A stretch of 64,000 bases of DNA, taken from contig DIWZ01000008.1 of the NCBI GenBank assembly GCA_002435955.1, positions 1-64,000 of the forward strand, given 5' to 3'. A program made the position numbers and the translations under genes. The notes beneath the pieces are model-generated. The model worked only from the letters and a program-made list of their open reading frames with translations, made no database searches and was not told the DNA's origin. Of this stretch, positions 8,019-17,814 are shown piece after piece (position 1 is the stretch's first letter; the number at the start of each line of letters is the position of its first letter). Source of the DNA: Pelobacter sp. UBA6093 (GTDB lineage: Bacteria > Desulfobacterota > Desulfuromonadia > Desulfuromonadales > Syntrophotaleaceae).

Positions 8019-8660
8019 ATGAGAAACGAATACGATATTTCAGGGTTATTTTACGTAGTTGAAGGTCGTAAATACAGAAAGTACCTTGATATAAGGCATA
8101 AGAATACTACCATCGAAAAACCAGACATCATGGTTGTGATGATGAATCCAGGATCTTCTTATCCAATAGATGGTAATGAGGCTAATCCACTACCAACGCC
8201 AACGGTGCCAGATGATACCCAGGACCAAATCATAAAAGTCATGAACAATAACTCTTTCGAGTATGCGAGGGTTTTAAACCTTTCCGACCTGAGAACACCA
8301 AAGTCAAAAAAACTGTATGAGTTCCTTAAAACCGAAAAGGAAAATGAGACCCATTCAATTTTTTCCGACGCTAGAAAAAGCGATTTCGAGTCACTTTTCA
8401 TGAAGAGTGTTCCAGTCATATATGCTTGGGGTGTCAATTCGGCCCTAAGCAAACTAGCCAAACGTGCAATTGAGAAAATCAACAATCCTGACCATGTCGG
8501 CATAAGAAAAGAAGAAGCAAAATACGCCTACTATCATCCTCTCCCAAGATCTAAGAGCAAAAGGATAGAATGGGTTGAGAAGATAAATGCTGCAATAAAA
8601 AACATAACAGTGGCCAAGTTGTCCGGGGTCGGACCTGTGAAAGTCCTTGATTTACAATAA
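8019..8660 (+). CDS. DUF1643 family cassette protein, 3' end altered
   Basis: A 213-residue protein with the marks of DUF1643: VVMMNPGSS near residue 42, ARVLNLSDLRTPKS near 90, VPVIYAWG near 135 and a late YYHPLPRS. Its biochemical function is unknown; the fold is thought to resemble uracil-DNA glycosylase-like domains, which I cannot verify here. The last 20 residues are encoded by ACATAAC (8602-8608, resembling an attC left core) and by GGGGTCGGACCTG, the outer repeat of the transposase element. The native C-terminus and attC therefore seem to have been interrupted and the stop codon supplied by the insertion. The ribosome site is weak. Confidence 0.75.
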   Translation: MRNEYDISGLFYVVEGRKYRKYLDIRHKNTTIEKPDIMVVMMNPGSSYPIDGNEANPLPTPTVPDDTQDQIIKVMNNNSFEYARVLNLSDLRTPKSKKLYEFLKTEKENETHSIFSDARKSDFESLFMKSVPVIYAWGVNSALSKLAKRAIEKINNPDHVGIRKEEAKYAYYHPLPRSKSKRIEWVEKINAAIKNITVAKLSGVGPVKVLDLQ

Positions 8661-8699
8661 GAATTCATTGGATTTGGCACTTATTTTGAGCTTAGGCCC

Positions 8700-8719
8700 G
8701 CCATTTTAACCCTGAAATG
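8700..8719 (+). repeat. Direct repeat, left copy, flanking the RAYT gene
   Basis: This 20-bp sequence (GCCATTTTAACCCTGAAATG) recurs at 9454-9473 with one mismatch (AACC to ACCC). The pair encloses the transposase gene body. Confidence 0.75.
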
Positions 8720-8736
8720 AAAAAGGGGGGGGAGAT

Positions 8737-9483
8737 TTGCCGAAAGCCAATCGATATTTCTTGCCGGGTCATATCTGGCATATCACGCATCGATGTCACA
8801 AGCAGGAATTTCTCCTTAAATTCGCTTATGACCGTAGAGCATGGATCCGATGGCTTTTCGAGGCCAAAAAGCGATACAGTCTCTGTATTCTGAATTACGT
8901 GGCTACCTCCAATCATATCCACCTCTTGGTCAAAGATAGAGGGGACAACGAGATTCCCAAAAGCATGCAACTGGTCGCCGGGAGAGTCGCGCAGGAATTC
9001 AACCAAAGGAAAAAACGTAAAGGGGCCTTTTGGGAAGACCGCTATCATGCGACGGCTATTGCTTCTGGTGATCATTTTGCCAGATGTTTGACCTATATGG
9101 ATCTGAACATGGTCCGCGCCGGGGCGGTTGAAGATCCGGTTGATTGGCCGGAGAGCGGTTACGCCGAACTGAGCCAGACAAAGCAGCGGTACCATTTGCT
9201 GGATCACCAGGTTTTGGAAGAATTGCTTGGGGTGACAGGGAATTCCGAAATGTATTCGACAAGACGCGGATGGGTGGAGGAAGCCATGCGTCGGAACTTG
9301 CTGGAGCGTGATTCCTGCTGGTCGGGGAGTTTGGCCGTCGGAGATGAAGAGTTTGTCGCCGGTGTAAAAACCGGTTTGGGAATCAAGGGTTGGCACCGAA
9401 CAGTGACCAAGGAGGGTCAAGGTTTCGTGCTTCGTGAAAACGAGGCCGACTACGCCATTTTACCCCTGAAATGCCAGTTCTAA
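8737..9483 (+). CDS. REP-associated tyrosine transposase (Y1/HUH family)
   Basis: A 248-residue single-strand DNA transposase of the IS200-like/RAYT class. It shows GHIWHITHRCH at 11-21, the metal-binding HUH motif in the segment SNHIHLL near residue 58, and the nucleophilic tyrosine expected in the helix LTYMDLNMVRAG near 110-121. A family-typical WEDRYH precedes this helix. These enzymes nick and join single-stranded palindromes (REP elements) or attC-like hairpins. The TTG start follows a GGGGGGGGAG run. The last codons run through the right copy of the 20-bp direct repeat. It appears intact. Confidence 0.88.
   Translation: MPKANRYFLPGHIWHITHRCHKQEFLLKFAYDRRAWIRWLFEAKKRYSLCILNYVATSNHIHLLVKDRGDNEIPKSMQLVAGRVAQEFNQRKKRKGAFWEDRYHATAIASGDHFARCLTYMDLNMVRAGAVEDPVDWPESGYAELSQTKQRYHLLDHQVLEELLGVTGNSEMYSTRRGWVEEAMRRNLLERDSCWSGSLAVGDEEFVAGVKTGLGIKGWHRTVTKEGQGFVLRENEADYAILPLKCQF
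9454..9473 (+). repeat. Direct repeat, right copy, flanking the RAYT gene
   Basis: It matches 8700-8719 at 19 of 20 positions and lies inside the last codons of the transposase gene. Confidence 0.75.
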
Positions 9484-9552
9484 GACCAAAATACAGCGAT
9501 AAAAGAAAGTAATTCTTTTAAAAAACAAATACTTGTCCAGGTCCGACCCCAG

Positions 9553-9705
9553 AGGCACAGGCACCCCAGAGGCACCACTGCCGCAAGTGTTTTCATGCTG
9601 ACTGCTGCGGCCATATCTCGAGAGCACAAAGAGTTTGCGTCAATTGCCCCGAAGGTAAATCGGATTATCAAAGGATTCGCAGCGGCAGAGTTCGATGCGT
9701 CTTAA
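9553..9705 (+). pseudogene. C-terminal remnant of a cassette gene
   Basis: The frame ending at the TAA at 9703 encodes a natural-looking tail (GTTAASVFMLTAAAISREHK, then an alanine- and lysine-rich helix) with no start region: upstream of 9550 the frame runs into the transposase element. Its stop codon lies inside TCTTAAC, which looks like an attC left core, exactly as in the intact cassettes. I read it as the 3' end of a cassette gene truncated by the element. The parent family is not recognised. Confidence 0.45.
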
Positions 9706-9779
9706 CTTTCCAGTCAACCGGACAACCGAAAGCGGGGCGCTCTCCGAACGGGCCGCCTCGCGCGGTTGCCGGTTACTTT
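9700..9779 (+). repeat. Degenerate attC-like site
   Basis: TCTTAAC on the left and GTTACTT on the right bracket a strong inverted repeat (AACCGGaCAACCG with CGGTTGcCGGTT). The right core departs from consensus. It would mark the end of the recognisable cassette array. Confidence 0.45.
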
Positions 9780-9809
9780 CACGGTGGGCGCTATTAAAGG
9801 ATGGGGTCG

Positions 9810-10559
9810 ATGAGTCTAGCCGACATTAATTCTGACAGAGATAAACTCGCTGTGCTGTCGATGCCTGCACGAGAGTCGATGAAAACCATCCTGCAACCAA
9901 ACGAACAGGTGCTTTGGTCTGGTAAACCTCTGCCTAGAGCCGCGTGGTGTGAATCTATGCCCGGAAACATCAAAAGCCGCCGGGCTTGTGCTTTACTTTA
10001 CGCAATCACCGCTGCATTGGCGTCCTACCTCTTTCTGTTTTTATCGGCGGCACTGCTCGGCTATATTTTCGACAGGCTAAGCGGCAATGGAAATTGGTGG
10101 GATCTTGTTACACTTCCGATTGTTGCGGGCTTGTTATTGTGTGACGCGTTCTTTCTGCTGTTGGTCATATTCCCTTGGATATCGATCTGGGAGGGCGGCC
10201 ATCGCAGCTATGTGCTGACCAACCGCAAGGCGATCACGATCAGTGAGTTTCCCCGGGATATCAAGCTTAAATGGATGGATCTTGGCGATGTGGAAGCTCC
10301 CAGGGTAACTCGGAAACGCAAAGATGGACTGGGCGATATAATCTTTAGCGGCACCATGACGCGCAGCACAACCGGTGATCTTGGTATGGAAGTTTATACA
10401 TCCTTCGATACCGGTTTTACCGCTTGTCCAGAAGCGGAACAGGTGGCGGTTATTTTCTCCAAAGCGCGCCAGCAACGCCTTGGCGACCGCGAACGCGAAG
10501 ATATTGAAGAGATGCAGCGAGATTACCAGGGATGGCTGCGCCGTAAAGGGAGATTATGA
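9810..10559 (+). CDS. Membrane PH-like domain protein, copy 1
   Basis: A 249-residue protein with an N-terminal soluble segment (ILQPNEQVLWSGKP), two membrane helices (about 57-82 and 99-122) and a soluble part with the bacterial PH-like pattern (HRSYVLTNRKAITI). It ends in DYQGWLRRKGRL. It is about half identical to the next gene by eye, so the pair is a tandem duplication. The ATG at 9810 is preferred to 9801 because AAAGGA then has normal spacing. Function is unknown; similar proteins are often annotated as PH domain-containing membrane proteins. Confidence 0.75.
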   Translation: MSLADINSDRDKLAVLSMPARESMKTILQPNEQVLWSGKPLPRAAWCESMPGNIKSRRACALLYAITAALASYLFLFLSAALLGYIFDRLSGNGNWWDLVTLPIVAGLLLCDAFFLLLVIFPWISIWEGGHRSYVLTNRKAITISEFPRDIKLKWMDLGDVEAPRVTRKRKDGLGDIIFSGTMTRSTTGDLGMEVYTSFDTGFTACPEAEQVAVIFSKARQQRLGDREREDIEEMQRDYQGWLRRKGRL

Positions 10560-11314
10560 GCTTATCTAACCAAACAGACTGGACACCAGCTAGCCTCAAG
10601 GTGCTGTCGGGTCCAGTACAACAGGCGCTGCAGCGGATACTTCAGCCGGAAGAGCGTGTGCTGTGGGCTGGCAAGGCAATGCCGGGTGCGGCCTGGGGCG
10701 ACATGATGCCCGGAGTAGTCAAGAGCCGGTGGGTTCGGGCCATGTTCTTTACCATCATAGCCACGGTTTCGCTTGGTCTGCTCGCCTTATTCTTGTTGAT
10801 GTTCATCGGTGGACTTGTCCTGGACCTGCAGAGGGGCAAGTTCGGTATGTCTGACGCCCTCTGGTTGTTGCTCTTTGTGCCCTTTGTGCTGTTGATTACG
10901 TTCCCACTTCTGGTGTCGATCATCTATCCGTGGTTGTCAATCCGTCGGGCCCGTCACCGCAGTTATGTACTTACCAATCATCGGGCAGTGACGGCCCGTG
11001 AAATATCAGACGATGTGCAACTGGAACTCATCGAGCTTGGCACTGTTGAAGAACCATCGCTGTCCCGGTTGCGCAGGGACGGCGTTGGAGACGTAATATT
11101 TGGTGGCTTTGTCATTCGTACGTACACTGGTGATGGCGGAATGGACATGGATACCCACATTGATACCGGCTTTACTGCCTGCCCAGAGGCCGAAAGAGTC
11201 TTCGCACTGTTCACCGAAGCCCGCGCTCACCGTCGCAAGACGTTCGAGCGCTATGAGATCGAAGAGATGGGTCGAGATTATCAAGGTTATCTACGCCGTA
11301 CCGGGCGGCTATGA
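10556..11314 (+). CDS. Membrane PH-like domain protein, copy 2
   Basis: A 252-residue paralogue of the preceding gene with the same order: ILQPEERVLWAGKAMP, two membrane helices, HRSYVLTNHRAVTA, a shared DTGFTACPEAERV segment and a DYQGYLRRTGRL ending. Start and previous stop overlap by 4 bp (ATGA), so the two are translated as a coupled pair. The products may form a hetero-oligomer in the inner membrane. No attC is visible after it, so whether the pair came with the integron is open. Confidence 0.78.
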   Translation: MSLSNQTDWTPASLKVLSGPVQQALQRILQPEERVLWAGKAMPGAAWGDMMPGVVKSRWVRAMFFTIIATVSLGLLALFLLMFIGGLVLDLQRGKFGMSDALWLLLFVPFVLLITFPLLVSIIYPWLSIRRARHRSYVLTNHRAVTAREISDDVQLELIELGTVEEPSLSRLRRDGVGDVIFGGFVIRTYTGDGGMDMDTHIDTGFTACPEAERVFALFTEARAHRRKTFERYEIEEMGRDYQGYLRRTGRL

Positions 11315-11381
11315 GTATGGAGCAAAGTACTTTAGGCACAGACGCAGTGCTTCGCCATTCGGGACACTCCCCATATTTTGC

Positions 11382-11579
11382 AAGTGCTGAGTGCTGAGTA
11401 ACGAGTGCTGAGAAAAACCGGGTGACATTACAATTTCCCCAGCACTCAGCAGCCAGGCGTAGGCCGGATGAAGCGCAGCGCATCCGGCGATCAGCAAAAA
11501 AAACATCTCCCTAGAGCGATGCCGGTTCCGCTGCGCTTGAACCGGCCTACCCAATAGTTCAACCCTCAGCACTTGGTAC

Positions 11580-11589
<10 letters not shown>
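11382..11589. repeat. BIME-like composite inverted repeat
   Basis: Two REP-like palindromes in opposite orientation (11459-11488, GTAGGCCGGATGAAGC and onward; 11521-11550, its near inverse ending GGCCTAC) are nested inside an outer inverted repeat of GTGCTGAG words (11382-11412 against 11565-11589). The outer right arm supplies the last codons and TGA of the acetoacetyl-CoA synthetase gene. This fills the 265-bp space between the two gene blocks; no gene is seen in it. Confidence 0.75.
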
Positions 11590-13537
<1,948 letters not shown>

Positions 13538-13538
<1 letters not shown>

Positions 13539-14986
13539 CAGATCACCAGCATCTCCATGAATGTGGGCAGCGGCGTATCCTCCAACCGCTCCCGGTCCGA
13601 ACACAGCTCCAGGATGGCCTGCGCCCGGTCGGCCGGGAAGCGCGTGGCGAGATTGTTGCGGAATTTCTCTATCAGCAAAGGAACGCCTTCGGCGCGTCGC
13701 CGGCGGTGGCCGAGGGGATATTCCACTGCGACCCGGGGCGTGTGGCTGCCGTCTGCGAAATAGACCTGCACGGCATTGGCGATGGAGCGTTTCTGCGGAT
13801 CGAGATAGTCCCTGCTGTAACTTTTATTCTCCACCACCTCCATTTTTCCCCGCATCAGATCGATGCGTGGATCGGCGGCCGCCTCGTCCTGGTAATGATC
13901 GGCGGTTAGCGCCCCGTGGATGAGAGCCACGGCCGTCATGTACTGCAGGCAGTGATCGCGGTCGGCGGGGTTATGCAGCGGCCCGGTCTTGCTGATGATG
14001 CGCAGGGCCGGTTCCTGGGTGGTGATGACGATCCGCTCGATGTCGCTCAGCCGCTGTTTGACCTGCGGATGCAGCTCCAGGGCCGCTTCCACGGCGGTCT
14101 GGGCATGGAACTCGGCCGGGAAGGCGATCTTGAACAGGATGTTTTCCATGACGTAGCTACCGTAGGGACGTTGGAAACGGAATCTTTCCCCGTGGAACAG
14201 GGCATCGTAAAATCCCCAGGTTTTGGCGGTCAGGGCGCTCGGACAGCCGATCTCCCCTTTCAGGGTCAACAGCGCCAGGCGCACCGCCCGGCTGGTGGCA
14301 TCGCCTGCGGCCCAGGACTTGCGCGGTCCGGTGTTGGGGGCGTGGCGATAGGTGCGCAGGCTCTGCCCGTCGATCCAGGCCTGGGAGACGGCGTCGATGA
14401 CCTGTTGCCGGCTGCCGCCCAACAGGGCCGTAACCACCGCCGTGGAGGCCACCTTGACCAGCACCACGTGATCGAGCCCCACGCGGTTGAAGGCGTTCTC
14501 CAGCGCCAGACAGCCCTGGATTTCGTGGGCCTTGATCATGGCGGCCAGTACTTCTTTCATGGTCAACGCAGGACGGCCGGCGGCCAGGTTGCGGCGGCTG
14601 ATGAAATCGCCGGTCGCCAGAATGCCGCCAAGATTGTCCGAGGGATGCCCCCATTCGGCGGCCAGCCAAGTGTCGTTAAAATCCAGCCAGCGGATCATGG
14701 CGCCGATGTCGAAGGCCGCCTTGACCGGATCAAGCTCGAAGCGGGTGCCGGGCACCCGGCTCCCGCCGGGCACCACCGTGCCGTCAACCTCCGGACCCAG
14801 CAGCCTGGCGCACTCCGGGTAGCGCAGCGCCAGCAGGGCGCAGCCCAGTGCGTCCATCAGGCACAGGCGGGCCGTCTCCCAGGCCTCTTCACTGTTGATG
14901 CAATAGTCGAGCACGTAGTCGGCGATGTCGACCAGTTCCCGATCCGGCTCCGGGCGGATATTGATGTCGGCGGTGCGGTCGGTCAT
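13538..14986 (-). CDS. prpD: 2-Methylcitrate dehydratase
   Basis: A 482-residue MmgE/PrpD-family enzyme that dehydrates 2-methylcitrate to 2-methyl-cis-aconitate in propionate catabolism. Family marks are [15 protein letters not shown] near 45, the [19 protein letters not shown] active-region segment near 105, [14 protein letters not shown] near 210 and [14 protein letters not shown] near 228. Length is as expected. It lies 105 bp after prpC; the gap contains a short CTCACGC-type repeat. No prpF or AcnD homologue is present, so a free-standing cofactor-independent PrpD is expected. Confidence 0.95.
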
Positions 14987-15045
14987 AGTTGATTCTCCTA
15001 TGACGGCAAAAAGTTACAGACCCTCTCCCTTAAAGACAATGAAAA

Positions 15046-15077
15046 GCACCTCACGCCCGCTCCTTTCAGTCGCTCAA
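15046..15077. repeat. Short CTCACGCCCGCTC repeat, copy 1
   Basis: CTCACGCCCGCTCCTTTC followed by GTCGCTCAAGCTT lies between prpC and prpD. Related copies are at 37142-37172 and 43333-43362. The arms can form a small hairpin. Confidence 0.5.
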
Positions 15078-15091
15078 GCTTTTGAGGTTCA

Positions 15092-16213
15092 TCACTTCCG
15101 CTTGTCGATCGGCACGAATGCGCGCTGCGGCGGACCGACGTAATCCGCCGAGGGGCGGATCAGTTTGTTGGCGGCGCGCTGTTCCATGATATGGGCCGAC
15201 CAGCCGCTGGTGCGGGCGAAGACGAACAGCGGGGTGAACATCTGTGTCGGAATGCCGCAAATGTGGTAGACCGAGGCGCTGTAAAAATCGAGGTTGGGAA
15301 ACAGATCCTTTTCCCGTTTCATCACCTGGTCGATGCGCTGCGAAACCTCGAACAGTACTTCCCGGCCGGCGCTGGCGGACAGTTTATCCGCCCAAGCTTT
15401 GATGATGTCGGAGCGGGGGTCGGCGATCCGGTAGACCCGGTGGCCGAAGCCCATGACCTTCTCCTTGCGCGCCAGCATGTCCATGATCGCCGCTTCCGCC
15501 TCATCGGCCGACGCGAAGCGGGAGATGAGGTAAAAAGCTTCTTCGTTGGCGCCGCCGTGCAGGGGACCGCGCAGGGTGCCGATGGCCGAGGTTACCGCCG
15601 AGTAAAAATCGGACAGGGTCGAAGCCGTCACCCGGGCGCTGAAGGTGGAGGCGTTGAACTCGTGTTCGGCATACAGGATCAGCGAGACGTCCACCGCCCG
15701 GCGGTGCAGTTCCTCCGGCGCGCGACCGTGCAGCAGGCGCAGGAAATGCCCGGCGTGGCTGGGCTCGTCGGTGACCGTGTCGATGCGTCGTCCATCCTTT
15801 TGGTAATGGTACCAGTAGGTCAGCATGGCCGGAAAGGTGGCGATCAGCCGGTCCGCCACCTGCTCCTGCGGATGGTCCGGCGATTCCGGTTCCATGGTGC
15901 CCAGGGCGCTGCAGCCGGTGCGCAGCACATCCATGGGGTGAGCGCTGCCGGGCAGCTGCTCCAGGATCTTGCACAGCGCTTCCGGCAGGCCACGCAGCGC
16001 GGCAAGTTTAAGCCGGTAGGCTTCCAGTTCGCGGCGGTTTGGGAGGTGACCGTACAGCAGCAGGTGGGCTACCTCTTCGAAGCTGGCCTGTTCGGCCAGA
16101 TCCGTGATGGCGTAGCCGCGGTAGCTCAGGCCGAGGTCCTTTTTGCCGACCGTGCTCAGTGCGGTATCGCCGGCGACAATACCGGCCAGTCCGGGGCTTT
16201 TAGGGGTGGTCAT
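15092..16213 (-). CDS. prpC: 2-Methylcitrate synthase
   Basis: A 373-residue citrate-synthase-fold enzyme that condenses propionyl-CoA with oxaloacetate. It has the short 370-residue length of PrpC/type II-like enzymes. Catalytic histidines are seen in [16 protein letters not shown] and in [16 protein letters not shown], and the C-terminal aspartate region reads [16 protein letters not shown]. The N-terminal [18 protein letters not shown] is typical of methylcitrate synthases rather than citrate synthases. The start overlaps prpB by 4 bp, so translation is coupled. Confidence 0.95.
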   Translation of the reverse strand: MTTPKSPGLAGIVAGDTALSTVGKKDLGLSYRGYAITDLAEQASFEEVAHLLLYGHLPNRRELEAYRLKLAALRGLPEALCKILEQLPGSAHPMDVLRTGCSALGTMEPESPDHPQEQVADRLIATFPAMLTYWYHYQKDGRRIDTVTDEPSHAGHFLRLLHGRAPEELHRRAVDVSLILYAEHEFNASTFSARVTASTLSDFYSAVTSAIGTLRGPLHGGANEEAFYLISRFASADEAEAAIMDMLARKEKVMGFGHRVYRIADPRSDIIKAWADKLSASAGREVLFEVSQRIDQVMKREKDLFPNLDFYSASVYHICGIPTQMFTPLFVFARTSGWSAHIMEQRAANKLIRPSADYVGPPQRAFVPIDKRK

Positions 16214-17100
16214 GGCGTTTCCTCCTTGGAGAACAGCCGATCCAGTTTTTCTTCCAGGGTGTGGTAATCCAGCAATCGGTACAACTCCTCCCGGCTTTGC
16301 ATGCCATCCAGCACTTCGGCCTGGGTGCCTGCTTCGCGGATGGCCCGGTAGACCCTGAGGGCCGCGTCACTCATGGCGCGGAAAGCGGACAGGGGATAGA
16401 GGGCCAGGGATACGCGGGCTTCGCGCAATTCTTCGAGGGTGAATAGCGGGGTTTTGCCGAATTCGGTAAGATTGGCCAGCACCGGGATTCCCACCGCCTC
16501 GGCGAACCGTCGGTAGTGCTTCAGGTCGGGGAGAGCCTCGGGGAAGATCATGTCCGCCCCGGCTTCCCGGCAGCGGCAGGCGCGCTCGATGGCCGACTCA
16601 AGGCCCTCCACGGCGAAGGCATCGGTGCGGGCCATAATGACGAAGGACTGGTCGGTGCGGGCATCCACCGCAGCCTTGATGCGGTCGATCATTTCCTGCA
16701 TCGGCACGATGACCTTGCCCGGCCGGTGACCGCAGCGTTTGGCCGTCACCTGATCCTCCAAGTGCATGCCGGCGGTGCCGGCGCGGATCAGCTCGCGGAC
16801 CGTGCGGCCGATCATGAAGGCCGTTCCCCAGCCGGTGTCGGCGTCCACCAGCAACGGCAGGTCCACGGCGGCGGTGATGCGCCGCGCATCCTCCAGCACA
16901 TCGGTGAGGGTCGTCATGCCCAGATCGGGCAGGCCGTGGGAGGCATTCGCCACACCGGCCCCGGAGAGATACAGCGTACGAAACCCCGCTTCTTTGGCCA
17001 GGATGGCGGCGTAGGCATTCACCGTTCCCGCGACCTGCAGCGGTTGCTCCATATCGAGGGCGGCGCGCAGGCGCCGGCCCGGCGTGAGTCGGTCGGTCAT
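16210..17100 (-). CDS. prpB: 2-Methylisocitrate lyase
   Basis: A 296-residue phosphoenolpyruvate-mutase/isocitrate-lyase superfamily enzyme that splits 2-methylisocitrate into pyruvate and succinate. [10 protein letters not shown] provides the metal-binding aspartates, and [11 protein letters not shown] contains the signature KRCGH loop with the catalytic cysteine. It is the first gene of the prpB-prpC-prpD-aacS operon, with AGAGGA ahead of the ATG. No regulator (prpR) or prpE lies next to it. Confidence 0.96.
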   Translation of the reverse strand: MTDRLTPGRRLRAALDMEQPLQVAGTVNAYAAILAKEAGFRTLYLSGAGVANASHGLPDLGMTTLTDVLEDARRITAAVDLPLLVDADTGWGTAFMIGRTVRELIRAGTAGMHLEDQVTAKRCGHRPGKVIVPMQEMIDRIKAAVDARTDQSFVIMARTDAFAVEGLESAIERACRCREAGADMIFPEALPDLKHYRRFAEAVGIPVLANLTEFGKTPLFTLEELREARVSLALYPLSAFRAMSDAALRVYRAIREAGTQAEVLDGMQSREELYRLLDYHTLEEKLDRLFSKEETP

Positions 17101-17814
17101 GAGGTGTCCTCTCCAAGTACTACAACATTAACGCAGAAGGGCAGGGCGTCAAGGTGCGCACGATCTGCTGCTCAAGAACATTGACGATTCCGATCTAACG
17201 TCTTATCCTGACAGGGTTTTTTCTATGCGGGAGGTACGGTTGCCGCCAGCCGCGAAATGCTTCAGTGACGAACCATGCCACCCCGCAAAATATTCAGGGA
17301 ATAGACGTGATCATCGATTACACCACCCTTGATATGCTCTTAATCCTGTCAGGGGACTTCTGATGAAGACGTTATCGAGTCAGTCCAGGAGACGCAAATG
17401 ACCGATTTTCGTTTCTGTTGCTGTCGTGAGAAATGCCCTTAACCCAACTATGGAGATTTCTTCAAAACAGCTCAGCTTTATTAAAAACCCGGCCTTTTCA
17501 GGTCGGGTTTTTTGTGGATATCTCAAAAATTCAGGGGTTAAGGCGCAACGCAAGACGCAATTCGTCTATGTCATATATCATTAATAATAAACAAAGTTGT
17601 GGAAAACTTGAATAAAAGAGCTAATATTTTATGGCTAAGCGGTTGGAAAACTGGGGATTATTCCTCATGAAAACGATCAGGCGGTGAATTTTTCGGGCAT
17701 GGTGGCAGATTCCACGCCGCCATGGACAGTATAGGCTCAGGAATGAACAGGGTTACAGGGAACTTTTTTCTGAATGAGTGTGAGGTTCAGCTGATTATCA
17801 CGGGGGGAAATGTC
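17101..17814. other. Divergent intergenic region between prp operon and signalling block
   Basis: No gene is seen in these 714 bp. They should carry the promoters of prpB (minus) and of the kinase gene (plus); I could not define either convincingly. One clear terminator lies at 17482-17514. Confidence 0.6.
17482..17514 (+). terminator. Rho-independent terminator
   Basis: AAACCCGgCC and GGtCGGGTTT pair around a TTTTCA loop, with A-rich and T-rich flanks, so it could work on both strands. On the plus strand no gene ends just before it, which suggests a lost gene, a small transcript or a barrier to prp antisense reading. Confidence 0.75.

Larger units (their letters stand above)
8625..9550 (+). 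mobile_element. RAYT/IS200-like element with inverted outer repeats
   Basis: GGGGTCGGACCTG (8625-8637) reappears inverted as CAGGTCCGACCCC (9538-9550), bracketing a Y1-type transposase gene. Inside, a nearly identical 20-bp direct repeat starts at 8700 and 9454. The arrangement fits a REP-associated transposase unit that landed at the end of the DUF1643 cassette. The exact limits are inferred from the repeats. Confidence 0.6.

Noticed and set aside
17722..17814. Earlier start codon for the first histidine kinase
   Set aside because: No ribosome site precedes it, while GGGGGGAAA precedes the ATG at 17815; the choice stays uncertain.
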